From positions 1,054,001 through 1,118,000 of the forward strand of contig NZ_AP012541.1 of the NCBI RefSeq assembly GCF_000829035.1: 64,000 nucleotides of DNA, read 5' to 3'. The notes under the pieces were generated by a model. That model was given only the letters and a program-made list of their open reading frames with translations. It was not told where the DNA came from and ran no database searches. The stretch is from Lacticaseibacillus paracasei subsp. paracasei. GTDB taxonomy: Bacteria; Bacillota; Bacilli; Lactobacillales; Lactobacillaceae. Within the stretch, counting starts at the first letter, position 1, and each line of letters begins with the position of its first letter. Shown here piece by piece: positions 8,291 through 18,008 of this stretch. A program made the translations under genes and the position numbers.

Positions 8291-9399
8291 ATGAATATTT
8301 AGGTGAACCACTAACGGTTGCAGGGATTGTTCTTTTTGCTAATTCCATGTTTATGGTGATCGGTAACAGTTTCGGTGGGTGGTTATTTGATCATTGGCAG
8401 CCATATGGGACAGTTCTTGCTGGTATTGGCCTGAATCTTTTTGCGACCGGTATGCTGATTTTCTTCCATGGATGGCCGGCTTATCCACTGCTGCTAGTTG
8501 TGTCCGGTCTTGGCAGCGGTATCACAACGACGGCGATTAATTCCTATGCGACTCGGATTCAGAATAAACGACCGAGTGTCGTGTTCAATATTCTCTACTT
8601 TACATCGAATCTAGGGTTGGTTATCGGCACTTTAATTGTCGGATTTGTGCTGCCTTATGGTATTGGCGTTGTTTTCGCTTTGGCAACTGGCTTATTTGCC
8701 TTATTTTTAGTGGTTGCTTTGTTGCATTATCGAATTGATAAAGTGGCGATTGCGACTGCGACCACGCAAACTGTTAGCAGCGAGCGCAACCCAGCCAAGC
8801 CGCGGTTAGTCATGTTGATGGTGACCTTATTTGTGACCTGGCTAATGTATGAGCAATGGCAGAGTAATATTTCTGCTTTCATGTTAGGCGAAGGTTTGAC
8901 GATTAAGGATTATAGTTTCTTGTGGACGATTAATGCCTTACTGATTGTGCTATTCCAGCCAATTTTGACGGCTTTTGATCGCTGGTTATTACAACACATA
9001 CGCTTGCGTTTGATTGGCGGATTTGTCTTGTTTGCCGGATCATTTTTGCTTTTGTTGAACGGTTCAGGACAGTATATAACGTTCATCGTGGCGATGATTG
9101 TTTTAACCATGGGTGAAGTCTTGGCCTTACCAGCAGTCTCGACTTATGTCACCTTGTTTACGCCATTGGCACAGCAAGGGCGTTATCAGGGATTGATTCA
9201 AGGATTTGCTTCAGCTGGTCGCGCATTGGGTCCGTTGTTAGGAGCAATGGTGATTGAGGGCACCGGCAGCTATCAGTTGTTGTTTGTCGGTGCCACAGGC
9301 TTAATTTTGTTGGCGGCTTTGGGTTTTGCCTTCAGTGTTCGCCAGAGTATTCCGGCCCTGAACGATCCATTGCACCCAGTTACCCACCAGCAGTCGTGA
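8291..9399 (+). pseudogene. MFS transporter, C-terminal fragment (split by IS30 element)
   Basis: This part holds the remaining membrane helices of the split transporter, from EYLGEPLTVAGIVLFANS to the C-terminus. A frame opens at TTG 8278 within the right end of the element, but no ribosome site precedes it, so it is probably not expressed as a working protein. The coding sequence is otherwise undamaged. The helices and the repeated FAN and GFA/SAGRALGPLLGA segments fit the major facilitator superfamily. Confidence 0.85.
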
Positions 9400-9427
9400 A
9401 GGCTGAAAAGAATCGTTCGAGGGGATT

Positions 9428-10264
9428 ATGAAAAAGAGAGGGGCTTTTGATTTGCGTTATCGACTGATTTTAAGTGACATTGACGGGACGCTGCTGAATT
9501 CAAATCACCAGTTGACCGATGAAGTTAAAACGGCCATCAAGGAATACGCGGCTGCTGGCGGAACCTTTGTGCTGGCTTCTGCGCGGCCGCCTTTGGCCAT
9601 GACCGCTTTGGCACATCAGATGGGTCTCGACGTGCCACTTGCCAGTCTCAACGGCGCCGTCATTTGCAAACCGCAACATGGCGATTTAAAAATCCTGTCC
9701 GCAACGCCTTGGGCCGCTGGCATTGGTAGCCAAGCATACGAAGCGTTAGCTAAACTGGCACTCAGTCTGAATATTTTCAGTGGCGCGCATTGGTATGTGA
9801 ACGTGGTGGATGCGTGGGTCCAACAAGAAGCCGCAATCACAGGCTTTGGCGCAGAAACTGCGCCTATGGAACAAATGCTGGCGGAAGGATTGCCAGTGCA
9901 TAAAATGCTGTGCATGGGTGAGCCTGCTGTGGTTGATCGCGCGGAAGCCATCATTCTTGCCCATCCAGAGTGGCAATTGGTCGCTAGCCGTTCGAAACGA
10001 ACCTATCTAGAAATTGTGCGGCAAGGCGTGTCAAAAGAAGCCGCTCTTCGCCAACTCAGTGACTTGTTTGCCATCCCCATGACTGAGACGATGGCGTTGG
10101 GCGATGGTGAAAATGATTTGCCAATGTTAAAAACTGCTGCACTTGGGGTGACCTTGGCCAATGGGTTGCCTGTGGTATTAGATGCAATTAAAACTGTTGT
10201 CCCTGACAACGATCATGATGGTGCAGCAGTCGCCATCAGAAAATATGCGATGGCCAAAGCATAA
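9428..10264 (+). CDS. Cof-type HAD-superfamily phosphatase
   Basis: This 278-residue protein of the Cof/YidA subfamily is a cytosolic sugar-phosphate or nucleotide phosphatase of unknown substrate. It shows motif I SDIDGTLLNS (nucleophile Asp), motif II in VLASARPP, and motif IV in ALGDGENDLPMLKTAALGVTLANG. ATG 9428 has an AGGGG site close by; TTG near 9452 would remove the unusual MKKRGAFD prefix and is the alternative. It lies 28 bp after the split transporter. A bidirectional terminator follows. Confidence 0.9.
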   Translation: MKKRGAFDLRYRLILSDIDGTLLNSNHQLTDEVKTAIKEYAAAGGTFVLASARPPLAMTALAHQMGLDVPLASLNGAVICKPQHGDLKILSATPWAAGIGSQAYEALAKLALSLNIFSGAHWYVNVVDAWVQQEAAITGFGAETAPMEQMLAEGLPVHKMLCMGEPAVVDRAEAIILAHPEWQLVASRSKRTYLEIVRQGVSKEAALRQLSDLFAIPMTETMALGDGENDLPMLKTAALGVTLANGLPVVLDAIKTVVPDNDHDGAAVAIRKYAMAKA

Positions 10265-10266
10265 TC

Positions 10267-10311
10267 AAAAAGGCGCCTTGACAGGATTCAATTTTGTCGA
10301 GGCGTCTTTTT
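10267..10311. terminator. Bidirectional terminator between the Cof phosphatase and ppk2
   Basis: AAAAAGGCGCCTTGACA (10267-10283) pairs imperfectly with TGTCGAGGCGTCTTTTT (10295-10311). A- and T-runs at both ends let it serve both convergent genes. Confidence 0.85.
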
Positions 10312-10343
10312 ATTCTGTATAAAATAGTTTTAAACGAATCTAT

Positions 10344-11219
10344 TTAGTCTTTCAAAGCCTCAACAGCATGTTCAAGCTGCTGCTTTTGAGCATCGGAAAT
10401 CTCCGGATATTTTAGCGGCAAAGCGGTGACTTCTTGATTGATAATCTGCGAAACAATCAGCCGTGAATACCATTTATCGTCAGATGGAATGATGAACCAA
10501 GGATTGGCTTTAGTTGCCGTGTTCTGAATAGCCTCTTGATAGGCTTTTTGATAATCATCCCAGTAGCGGCGTTCCTTAATATCAGCCAGTGAAAACTTCC
10601 AATTCTTTTCCGGAACCTCGATACGCTTAAGGAATCGATTCTTTTGTTCCGCCTTGGAAAGGTGCAGGAAAAATTTCAAAATTAAAATCCCGTTGCGCCG
10701 TGCGTAAGCTTCCAAAGCTTTAATATCATTGAACCGTTCAGCCCAAAGACTATCGGAAACGTCCTGAACACTGTCGATACTAGGCAGGTTTTCCTTGAGT
10801 AACAATTCGGGATGGACGCGGTCAACGAGGACTTCCTCATATTGCGAGCGGTTGAAAACTGTTAATTCGCCGCCAGCGGGGAAGGCCTTGTGAATTCGCC
10901 ACAAAAAATCATGATCTAGCTCCAGCTCAGTCGGCACTTTGAACGAGACAACAGAAGTGCCTTGTGGATTAACCCCAGACATCACATGCTCGATCATACT
11001 GTCTTTTCCGGCAGCATCCATGCCTTGGAAAATGATCAAAACACTGTACTGTTTTTGCGCGGCTAAATGTTGCTGCACTTTTGATAATGTTTTGATGTTA
11101 TTCTCAATATCTGCTTTAATTTGATCTTTTTTATTTTTAAAACTATCTGGCGGTGTGGTCGTGAAGCCTTTCATATCAAACTTGCCTTTACCGTCAAACC
11201 GATATTGTTCTAATGCCAT
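10344..11219 (-). CDS. Polyphosphate kinase 2 family protein
   Basis: This 291-residue PPK2 transfers phosphate between polyphosphate and nucleotides in the cytosol. Walker A is IIFQGMDAAGKDSMIEHVM (about residues 63-81). The lid region has the family pattern VFNRSQYEEVLVDRVHPELL, and IKERRYWDDYQKAYQEAI follows near the C-terminus. Length fits single-domain class I-type PPK2. It is transcribed alone, divergent from pepO. Whether AMP, ADP or other nucleotides are preferred cannot be read. Confidence 0.9.
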   Translation of the reverse strand: MALEQYRFDGKGKFDMKGFTTTPPDSFKNKKDQIKADIENNIKTLSKVQQHLAAQKQYSVLIIFQGMDAAGKDSMIEHVMSGVNPQGTSVVSFKVPTELELDHDFLWRIHKAFPAGGELTVFNRSQYEEVLVDRVHPELLLKENLPSIDSVQDVSDSLWAERFNDIKALEAYARRNGILILKFFLHLSKAEQKNRFLKRIEVPEKNWKFSLADIKERRYWDDYQKAYQEAIQNTATKANPWFIIPSDDKWYSRLIVSQIINQEVTALPLKYPEISDAQKQQLEHAVEALKD

Positions 11220-11281
11220 CTCATCACCCTCTCTGTCTTATTGCTTTTAAGATAGAAGTTTCAAGGACATTGTGCAAGCAA

Positions 11282-11310
11282 TTGACGCGCTTGCTTAGTC
11301 AAACTATGCT
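11282..11310 (+). promoter_or_regulatory. Sigma-A-type promoter for pepO
   Basis: TTGACG (11282-11287) and TATGCT (11305-11310) are separated by 17 bases, a near-consensus vegetative promoter about 78 bp before the pepO start. Confidence 0.7.
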
Positions 11311-11387
11311 TGCATTATCGCATTTAAAAACCGCAGGAGCAGCATCGGATTTTGGTTCGACGAATGCGCTTAAAAGGAGGAATTTTG

Positions 11388-13292
11388 ATGTCATTACCAC
11401 GTATTCAAGATGATTTATATATGGCGGTCAACGGGACTTGGCAGCAGACCACGGTGATCCCGCCTGACAAAAGCGTCGTGAGTGCTGACAGTGATCTAAC
11501 TGATAGCATTCGAATCAAGTTGGTAGCCGATTTGAAGAAAATAAACGCGGCACCACAAGCCGCCGATTCACCACTGCAAAATGCCGCACGACTATTTGCT
11601 AAGGCTAATGATAAAGTTCGACGCAACCAACTCGGCATGACACCGGTTCGTGCACGGCTGGATAAAATTGCTGGGCTTAAAACGCTGGCCCAGTTTCGTG
11701 CAGCACTGCCAAAACTACTAGCGGAGCAATATGTGTTGCCAGTAAGCCCGTACGTTGATGCTGATATGCACGATGCGGCTCACAATATTTTGAATCTTGG
11801 TGGTCCGGCCACGATTTTACCTGACGCTGCCATGTATCAAACCGATGATGCAGAGAATGCGGCAGATTTAGCTGCATGGTCGAAAATGGTCGCGACGCTT
11901 TTGGGTGAGGCCGGTTTTGACCAGACAGCACAAGCGCACTATGTGGCGGCGGCTAAAAGCTTTGATCGCCGATTGGCTGCGTTCATTCCGGCAAATGTCG
12001 ATTTTGCCGTTGATAGCACCTTTGACAATCCGCTAACCTGGACTGAATTTGTAGAAGATGCTGGTTTCTTAGGCATTCCCGAAGCTTTGGCTGCTAAAAT
12101 GCCGCAGACACCGACGAAGGTCAACGCCGTGGTGCCTGCTTATCTGCCGCATCTGTCGACATTAATCACCGAAGCAAACTATCCAGAATGGCAAGCATGG
12201 ATGCTGATTAGCGAACTATTGGCTTGTGCTGATTATTTAAGCGATGATAGCCGCCAACTTGCTGGTCAATATGACCGTTTTTTGGCTGGACAGCCTGAGC
12301 CCGAAGCTTGGGAAAAGCATGCTTTTGGAGTTGCCAACGACTATTTTGATGATGCAATTGGTCAGTACTATGGCCAGACTTATTTTGGCGCGGATGCGAA
12401 AGCGGATATTACCGCGATGGTCAAGGAAATTTTGCAACAATATCAGGTTCAACTTGAACACAATACTTGGTTAAGCCCAGCGACCAAGCAGAAGGCTATC
12501 CGCAAATTAGCGACTATGAAAATTAAAATGGGTTATCCAGATCAACTTTTCCCGCTTTACGCGACCCTGCATGTCGAGCCAGAGGCTGATTTACTGCCGA
12601 CCATTTTGCAATTGAGCCAGCAGACGCAAGACTTTTGGCTTCAGCAGGTGGGTCAGCCAGTGGATCGCAATGTTTGGGGGATGCCGGGGCACCTTGTGAA
12701 TGCCTGCTACGATCCGATGAAAAATGACATCACCTTCCCAGCCGGAATTTTACAGCCGCCATACTACTCACTGAACTGGACCCGAGCGCAAAATCTTGGC
12801 GGTACCGGTGCTACCATCGGTCACGAGATTTCACATTCGTTCGATAATAATGGCGCCTTGTATGATGAGTACGGCACGTTAAATAATTGGTGGACGGTTG
12901 AGGACAAACAAGCCTTCGACAAGTTAGTGACAGCTATTGCGGATCAGTTTGACGGTTTATTGTATGAAGGCGTCAAAGTGAATGGCCGACTGACGGTTAG
13001 CGAAAACATCGCCGATAATGCCGGCATGGCGGTGGCGTTGGACTTGTTAGGGGATTCGGCTGACCCGAAAGTGCTGCAAGACTTCTTTATTGCCTATACT
13101 CGTTCCTGGGCGACCAAAATGCGGCCAGAGCGCGCTAAAACGGTGTTGCGGCAAGATGTCCATGCCCCGGCGACCTTGCGGGTTAATGTCCCTGTGCAAA
13201 ACTTTGAGGCGTGGTATCAAGCTTTCGATGTACAGCCGACCGATGGTATGTATCGACTGCCCGCAAAGCGCGTCACGATTTGGCGTCGGTAG
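11388..13292 (+). CDS. pepO: M13-family endopeptidase PepO
   Basis: This 634-residue neprilysin-family zinc endopeptidase is a cytosolic peptidase of the lactobacillar proteolytic system (no signal peptide). The zinc motif is GHEISHSF (HExxH), and the third ligand and support are in VSENIADNAG (ENxxD-like). The substrate-binding region has NDITFPAGILQPP. ATG 11388 is chosen for AAAGGAGG 7 bases upstream; an earlier frame opening at 11352 lacks a site. The C-terminus ends RVTIWRR. Confidence 0.93.
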   Translation: MSLPRIQDDLYMAVNGTWQQTTVIPPDKSVVSADSDLTDSIRIKLVADLKKINAAPQAADSPLQNAARLFAKANDKVRRNQLGMTPVRARLDKIAGLKTLAQFRAALPKLLAEQYVLPVSPYVDADMHDAAHNILNLGGPATILPDAAMYQTDDAENAADLAAWSKMVATLLGEAGFDQTAQAHYVAAAKSFDRRLAAFIPANVDFAVDSTFDNPLTWTEFVEDAGFLGIPEALAAKMPQTPTKVNAVVPAYLPHLSTLITEANYPEWQAWMLISELLACADYLSDDSRQLAGQYDRFLAGQPEPEAWEKHAFGVANDYFDDAIGQYYGQTYFGADAKADITAMVKEILQQYQVQLEHNTWLSPATKQKAIRKLATMKIKMGYPDQLFPLYATLHVEPEADLLPTILQLSQQTQDFWLQQVGQPVDRNVWGMPGHLVNACYDPMKNDITFPAGILQPPYYSLNWTRAQNLGGTGATIGHEISHSFDNNGALYDEYGTLNNWWTVEDKQAFDKLVTAIADQFDGLLYEGVKVNGRLTVSENIADNAGMAVALDLLGDSADPKVLQDFFIAYTRSWATKMRPERAKTVLRQDVHAPATLRVNVPVQNFEAWYQAFDVQPTDGMYRLPAKRVTIWRR

Positions 13293-13411
13293 CATTTAAA
13301 CACATTTGTTTTAAATGAAACAGATATTAGTAGGCCTATCTTGTCCCTGAAATCGCCTCATAACGCTGTGTGTCAGTTATTAGTTGTCTTTAAATCTAAA
13401 ATGAAACTGAG

Positions 13412-14836
13412 ATGATCACCATGAGCGCCAGCCGTCGTTGGTTGATTTTGATTGCAACTTCAATTGTGTCCTTTATGGCTACATTGGATGCCAGCATCGT
13501 CAATATTGCTTTGCCCTACATTGCCCGGGAGCTGAAGGTGCCGATGAGCACCGTCGAACTTGTCACATCAGTTTATATGATTGCGATTTGTGTCCTGCTT
13601 ATTTTCTGGGGGAAGTTGTCTGACAGCGTGGGTCGGATCTGGTTGTTTCAGTTGGGGACCATTTTGTTTGCACTAGGCTCGCTTTTTTGCGGACTATCCA
13701 TGACCTTACCATGGTTATTAACGGCCCGATTGATTCAAGCCACAGGTGCCGCGATGACGATGGCGACTAATTTTGGCATTATCACCGCCATTTTTCCGAT
13801 GAATCAGCATGGTCGCGCGCTCGGGGTCAACAGTGCCTTGTTGCAACTGGGCAATATCGCTGGTCCCGGTATTGGCGGCGGGGTGTTGGCTGTTTTAAGC
13901 TGGCATTGGATCTTTTTGATTAATGTTCCGGTTGCGCTGGTGGCGTTTTTAATTGGCGTGCTGGTTTTTCCAAGGCAGCGGCCGTCCTTGGCGGGTGCCC
14001 ACATGGATTGGCCGGGATATGGCAGTTATTCGGTAATCATTTTGGGCTTTTTCATCACGGTGTTCTGGGCACAAACAGCCGGACTGTCGTGGGTGACGCT
14101 GTTACCAGGGATGCTTGCGTTCGTCGCTCTTGTGGCTTTTGTGCAGATTGAGCGATATGCATCTGACCCGCTGATTCCGTTTGCCATTTTCAAAAATCCG
14201 GGTTTCACGATTGGTATTCTGACTGCGATGATCGTCTATATGCTCGGCTATTTTAATAGCGTGATCATGCCGTTTTATCTGGAAGAAACATTAGGCTTGA
14301 GTGCGTTAACGGCGGGCTTTTGTATGATGGCAATTCCGGCGGCCAATGTTATCAGTGCGCCAATTGGCGGGAATCTGGGCGATCATTTTGGAGCAGAACG
14401 GGTGTCTTTCTTCGCGCTGTTTCTCTGGTGTGTGCCGATGGGGTTGTTTGCCGCGGCAACCCCGAACTGGCCGTTGGGTTGGATCGTGTTTGGCCTCGCG
14501 TGGTCAGGATTGGCCAATGGCGCTTTTCAAAACAATCCGATGATGATGGACAATGTCGCGCCGAAGTTTCAAGGACTGGCGGGGTCCATGGCCGCACTTG
14601 GCCGTAATTTGGGGATGACAATCGGTGTTGCCTTGGTGACAAGCTTGTTGTACCTGAATATGAGTACGCAGGCTGGTCGGTACATTCATGATTATCCGCA
14701 TGGCCATCCCCAGTGGTTTATCTATGGCATGCACCGCAGCTATGATTTTGCTCTGCTACTCTTATTGCTAGCTGTGCTGCTGTTAGGCTGGTTGAACCTG
14801 CATCGGCTGCACGAGCGTAAACAGTCGTTAAGTTGA
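13412..14836 (+). CDS. DHA2-family MFS drug exporter (14 helices)
   Basis: This 474-residue inner-membrane proton antiporter is of the EmrB/QacA type. The first helix carries the family motif FMATLDASIVNIALPYIA, then VELVTSVYMIAICVLLIFWGKLSDSVGR (motif A). The number of hydrophobic segments fits 14 helices. The start is ATG 13412 or ATG 13421; the ribosome site is weak for both. It stands alone after pepO. Substrate is unknown; multidrug or bile-type efflux is usual for the family. Confidence 0.88.
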   Translation: MITMSASRRWLILIATSIVSFMATLDASIVNIALPYIARELKVPMSTVELVTSVYMIAICVLLIFWGKLSDSVGRIWLFQLGTILFALGSLFCGLSMTLPWLLTARLIQATGAAMTMATNFGIITAIFPMNQHGRALGVNSALLQLGNIAGPGIGGGVLAVLSWHWIFLINVPVALVAFLIGVLVFPRQRPSLAGAHMDWPGYGSYSVIILGFFITVFWAQTAGLSWVTLLPGMLAFVALVAFVQIERYASDPLIPFAIFKNPGFTIGILTAMIVYMLGYFNSVIMPFYLEETLGLSALTAGFCMMAIPAANVISAPIGGNLGDHFGAERVSFFALFLWCVPMGLFAAATPNWPLGWIVFGLAWSGLANGAFQNNPMMMDNVAPKFQGLAGSMAALGRNLGMTIGVALVTSLLYLNMSTQAGRYIHDYPHGHPQWFIYGMHRSYDFALLLLLLAVLLLGWLNLHRLHERKQSLS

Positions 14837-14841
14837 AAATT

Positions 14842-14917
14842 AAAAAAAGAGACAAGTGCTGCGACCGATTATCAAGCGAAAACGCATGGTAAATAGCCGA
14901 AAACTTGTCTCTTTTTT
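14842..14917. terminator. Bidirectional terminator between MFS exporter and GNAT gene
   Basis: AAAAAAAGAGACAAGT (14842-14857) pairs with ACTTGTCTCTTTTTT (14903-14917), giving T-tracts on both strands for the two convergent genes. The 45-base loop is long. Confidence 0.75.
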
Positions 14918-14921
14918 CAGA

Positions 14922-15374
14922 TTAATCTTTGCCAGCACGATAATAATGAATCCAGCCAGTTTCGCGGACGCCAAGCTGATCATACAGATGCTGGGCGCCA
15001 TGATTGCTGATCCGTGTTTGCCAACTGCAGCCTGCATAACCGCGCTCATCAGCCAGTTGAAAGGCAGCCTGCATCAATTGTCGGGCCAAACCGTGGCGGC
15101 GAAACTTAGGGGCGACATAAACATCGTTGATGATCAACAACGGCTTGAGCGTGCGGGTGTCAAAACTACGATAAAGAATCGCAAAGCCGACCAGTTGCTG
15201 GTCCAACTCAGCCACAAGCAAAGCCCCTAATGTGGCATCAGTCCGTAGCTGATTCAGATGAGCAGCCATGGCACTTTCATCAATCGTAAGTGGGACAGGG
15301 CTGTCATGATAATAACCTTGAACGAGTGATAATAAAGGCGAGATGTCGTTGGTGATGGCAGGGCGAATGGACAT
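14922..15374 (-). CDS. GNAT-family N-acetyltransferase
   Basis: This 150-residue acetyl-CoA-dependent acetyltransferase shows motif A in VAPKFRRHGLARQLMQAAF and a typical LYDQLGVRETGW near the end. The start at 15374 (MSIRPAIT) is set by AAGGAGG 8 bases upstream; an upstream ATG in the same frame lacks a site. The substrate is unknown. Confidence 0.85.
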   Translation of the reverse strand: MSIRPAITNDISPLLSLVQGYYHDSPVPLTIDESAMAAHLNQLRTDATLGALLVAELDQQLVGFAILYRSFDTRTLKPLLIINDVYVAPKFRRHGLARQLMQAAFQLADERGYAGCSWQTRISNHGAQHLYDQLGVRETGWIHYYRAGKD

Positions 15375-15497
15375 TGGAAAAACCTCCTTGGCCATAATCT
15401 TGTCCTATTTTACCTTGAAGTACGCCTAATTAGCACCTTTTCATGCTTGATTGACTGGCTTTTGGACATTCTGAATAGCTACCAGACAGACTAAAAA

Positions 15498-15532
15498 AAG
15501 AATGATTTGCCATATATAGGCAAATCATTCTT
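15498..15532 (-). terminator. Intrinsic terminator of degV
   Basis: GAATGATTTGCC and GGCAAATCATTC form a 12-bp perfect stem with a 7-base loop. On the minus strand it is followed by a run of T (complement of 15492-15499). Confidence 0.85.
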
Positions 15533-15672
15533 CGCTCTCATAAATAGTCTGTTGGAATTTAAAGATTGCAGCATTTGGCATGGCAAGGAAGTTTTAGCCT
15601 AGCACTTCCTATGATTATTTGGGCTCTGACAAATTGTAGGTTTCAGAAGTTATCGTTCAGCCTGAGAGACAG

Positions 15673-16545
15673 TCATTGCCGATCGTCAGTAGCCATCGAG
15701 AAGACCGCGACACAACCAAAGCCGGTGTGGCTGGCGATGGTGGGGCCGATGTTGCCGACTTGCAGCGGTGTTTCAGGTGAGGCGGCATGCAATCGGTCTT
15801 TCACGAAGTTGGCGGCGTCATAATCGCCTGACGTTGAAATGATGACCCGGTGCGTCGGGTTGGCTTTAACAGCCTTCAGTGTTTCATCAGTTAAGTCGAT
15901 CAGTGACCGTTTTCGGGCGCGGACTTTGCGCACAACGCGAAGTTTCCCAGCAGTATCGACGTCCATAACCGGCTTAATATTCAGCATCGTTCCAAGGGCT
16001 GCTGATGTCCGCGAAACGCGGCCGCCATGATACAGAAAATCTAGCTTATCAACGGTGAACCACATCCGATAATGCAACCGATGATCTGTCAGCCATTGCG
16101 CTAACTCAGCAATCGGCATGCCAGCATCGCGTTTATCAATCGCGTCCAACACAAATTGGCCTTCCCCCGCGCAAGCGGCTAATGTGTCGATTAAATAAAT
16201 TTGGGCATCAGGATGCTTTTCTAACAACATCGCTTTAGCCTGTGTTGCAGAATCAAACGTACCGCTTAAACCACTGGAGAAACCAATGTATAGAATCGGT
16301 GTTTTGGCTTCAACATAAGGTGTGAAGAAATCCACAAATTGGCCAACGTTGACCTGTGTCGTTGTTGGCATCACATTTTGCTTAAGCTGCTGGTAAAAGG
16401 CATTGATATCGTATTTATCTTCGCCAAGATCGTCTTCGTATTCCTGACCATCAATTGTAAAATGCATTGAGACAAAATCCACATGATGATCGTGTAATGT
16501 TTGATAGGGTAAGTCGCAGCAAGAATCGGTTAAAAGCTGGTACAT
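15673..16545 (-). CDS. DegV family fatty-acid-binding protein
   Basis: This 290-residue DegV-fold protein binds a fatty acid between its two domains and is related to FakB carriers that hand fatty acids to the FakA kinase. Conserved pieces are LLTDSCCDLPY, PTTTQVNVGQF, YIGFSSGLSGTFDSA (headgroup loop) and KPVMDVDTAGKLRVVRKVRARKRSL. The start at 16545 follows GAGAGGTGA; an upstream ATG would add 11 residues without a ribosome site. It is monocistronic. Confidence 0.88.
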   Translation of the reverse strand: MYQLLTDSCCDLPYQTLHDHHVDFVSMHFTIDGQEYEDDLGEDKYDINAFYQQLKQNVMPTTTQVNVGQFVDFFTPYVEAKTPILYIGFSSGLSGTFDSATQAKAMLLEKHPDAQIYLIDTLAACAGEGQFVLDAIDKRDAGMPIAELAQWLTDHRLHYRMWFTVDKLDFLYHGGRVSRTSAALGTMLNIKPVMDVDTAGKLRVVRKVRARKRSLIDLTDETLKAVKANPTHRVIISTSGDYDAANFVKDRLHAASPETPLQVGNIGPTIASHTGFGCVAVFSMATDDRQ

Positions 16546-16757
16546 TAGGTTCACCTCTCGTTGCCCGTGGTTAGCCACGGGGTATTTCCATCAATGTTAC
16601 GCTGTTTTATCTATTTCTGAAAGTGCCGCACGGCTTTTCAAACATAGCGAGTGTTTTTTAACGCCTAAAAACAAGAGCTAGTTGCAAATCATTGGCCAAC
16701 AACGGCCTGTTAAGACGGCATTTTGTCTAGCAGAAGGAAAAAGCTGACTTTTTGCCC

Positions 16758-16793
16758 AAAAAAGCCGAATAGCAGTCATCGTGCTATTCGGCT
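16758..16793 (-). terminator. Intrinsic terminator of the SPFH gene
   Basis: AGCCGAATAGCA (16763-16774) pairs with TGCTATTCGGCT (16782-16793). Read on the minus strand it ends in six T. Confidence 0.88.
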
Positions 16794-16802
16794 GTGACCG
16801 GA

Positions 16803-17729
16803 TCAGTTATTGTCGGTAGTCTTCTTTTGGTTAAATAAGGTACCGACTGCTGGGATGCTACCGAGAGAATCAATGGCAGTGCTTGGCAGCACAACTGTGT
16901 TAGCGGTGCCCTTTGCCAGCGCTTCAAGTGCTTCGACATTCTTGTATTGCAAGTACAGATTGCCGTTATCAATCAGGCCGGCATTAATCGAATTGATCTG
17001 ATCTTTGACGGCATCGGCAATGAGTCGCTGACTTTCAGCATGACCTTGCGCCTGCAAAATCTGAGTTTGTTTGTTGGCTTCGGCTTCAAGAATAGCCGAT
17101 TGTTTTTCACCTTCAGCTTTGGCAATGGCAGCCTGTTTGTGGCCTTCAGCTTCCATGATGTTGGCTTCCTTTTCACGAGAAGCACGCAACAGTTTGTTCA
17201 TGGAATCCTGAATCGTGGCGTCAACTTGGATGGAATCGATGTTCACCCGATCAACATTCAGGCCGTAACCAGCAGTCGTTTCAGCAATTTGCTGGAACAG
17301 CGTTTGGTTAATCGTTTCGGTTCCGTTCAAGACATCGTTTAAATCCATATTGCCGATAATACCACGCAAGTTAGCGCGGGTATCTTGCACCATAGAAAGA
17401 ACGGAATCCTTGTTTTGGTAAACATAAGCATTAACGTTGGTAATATGATATTTCAATGTTTCGGAAATGCGGACGACAACATTATCTTTGGTAATGACTT
17501 CCTGTTCGTCAACCTTCAACGGAATTTGCTTCATGTTGACAATTTCGGTAATCCGATAAATTAGCGGTGGCACCATGTGAAAACCAGGCTCTAGGGTCGC
17601 CACATATTTACCCAACCGTTCCACAATGCCGACTTCACCAGTATGGATGATGGCAACGCTGGAGAAAAGAATGGCAACGACAATGACTAGGACAACAACA
17701 ATTAACGAGATCAAAATAATGCTATTCAT
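16803..17729 (-). CDS. SPFH/Band 7 (stomatin-like) membrane protein
   Basis: This 308-residue protein has one N-terminal membrane helix (residues about 3-25), an SPFH domain (TGEVGIVERLGKYVATLEPGFHMVPPLIYRI onward) and a long Ala/Glu/Lys-rich coiled coil (around 190-250). It is expected to form oligomeric scaffolds in functional membrane microdomains. The start at 17729 follows GAAGGAGTG. It is preceded by a small OB-fold-like gene, the usual NfeD partner arrangement. Confidence 0.88.
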   Translation of the reverse strand: MNSIILISLIVVVLVIVVAILFSSVAIIHTGEVGIVERLGKYVATLEPGFHMVPPLIYRITEIVNMKQIPLKVDEQEVITKDNVVVRISETLKYHITNVNAYVYQNKDSVLSMVQDTRANLRGIIGNMDLNDVLNGTETINQTLFQQIAETTAGYGLNVDRVNIDSIQVDATIQDSMNKLLRASREKEANIMEAEGHKQAAIAKAEGEKQSAILEAEANKQTQILQAQGHAESQRLIADAVKDQINSINAGLIDNGNLYLQYKNVEALEALAKGTANTVVLPSTAIDSLGSIPAVGTLFNQKKTTDNN

Positions 17730-17813
17730 AAAAATCACTCCTTCAAAACATCTAACCAGATGTCTATGAATTTCTACTGATACGGGTGACATGTATTAGG
17801 AACTTGGCGTGGC

Positions 17814-18008
17814 TTAATAATGCAAAGCATGTTCCGGTTTTACCACGCTGAGATACAACGGCGAAATAGCGTTGACAACGACCTTGTCGCCAGCGGCTGC
17901 ATCATCTTGGACTCGATAATGATAATGAATGCCATAAAGGGTGATTTCGCCACTCGCGGCCGAAGTTGGCAACGTAAAAATCGTTCCTAAGAGCCGTTCA
18001 TCAAGCAT
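17814..18008 (-). CDS. Small NfeD-like OB-fold protein (64 aa), partner of SPFH protein
   Basis: The 64-residue product (LLGTIFTLPTSAASGEITLYGIHYHYRVQDDAAAGDKVVVNAISPLYLSVV) reads as the five-strand OB domain at the C-terminus of NfeD proteins, without their membrane helices. A GGAAGGAG site precedes ATG. It is 84 bp upstream of the SPFH gene on the same strand, so co-transcription is likely. The family call is by pattern and context. Confidence 0.65.
   Translation of the reverse strand: MLDERLLGTIFTLPTSAASGEITLYGIHYHYRVQDDAAAGDKVVVNAISPLYLSVVKPEHALHY

Noticed and set aside
15563-15660. A further family A remnant near ATTTGGCATGGCAAG
   Set aside because: The match is limited to about ten bases and no paired end was found.
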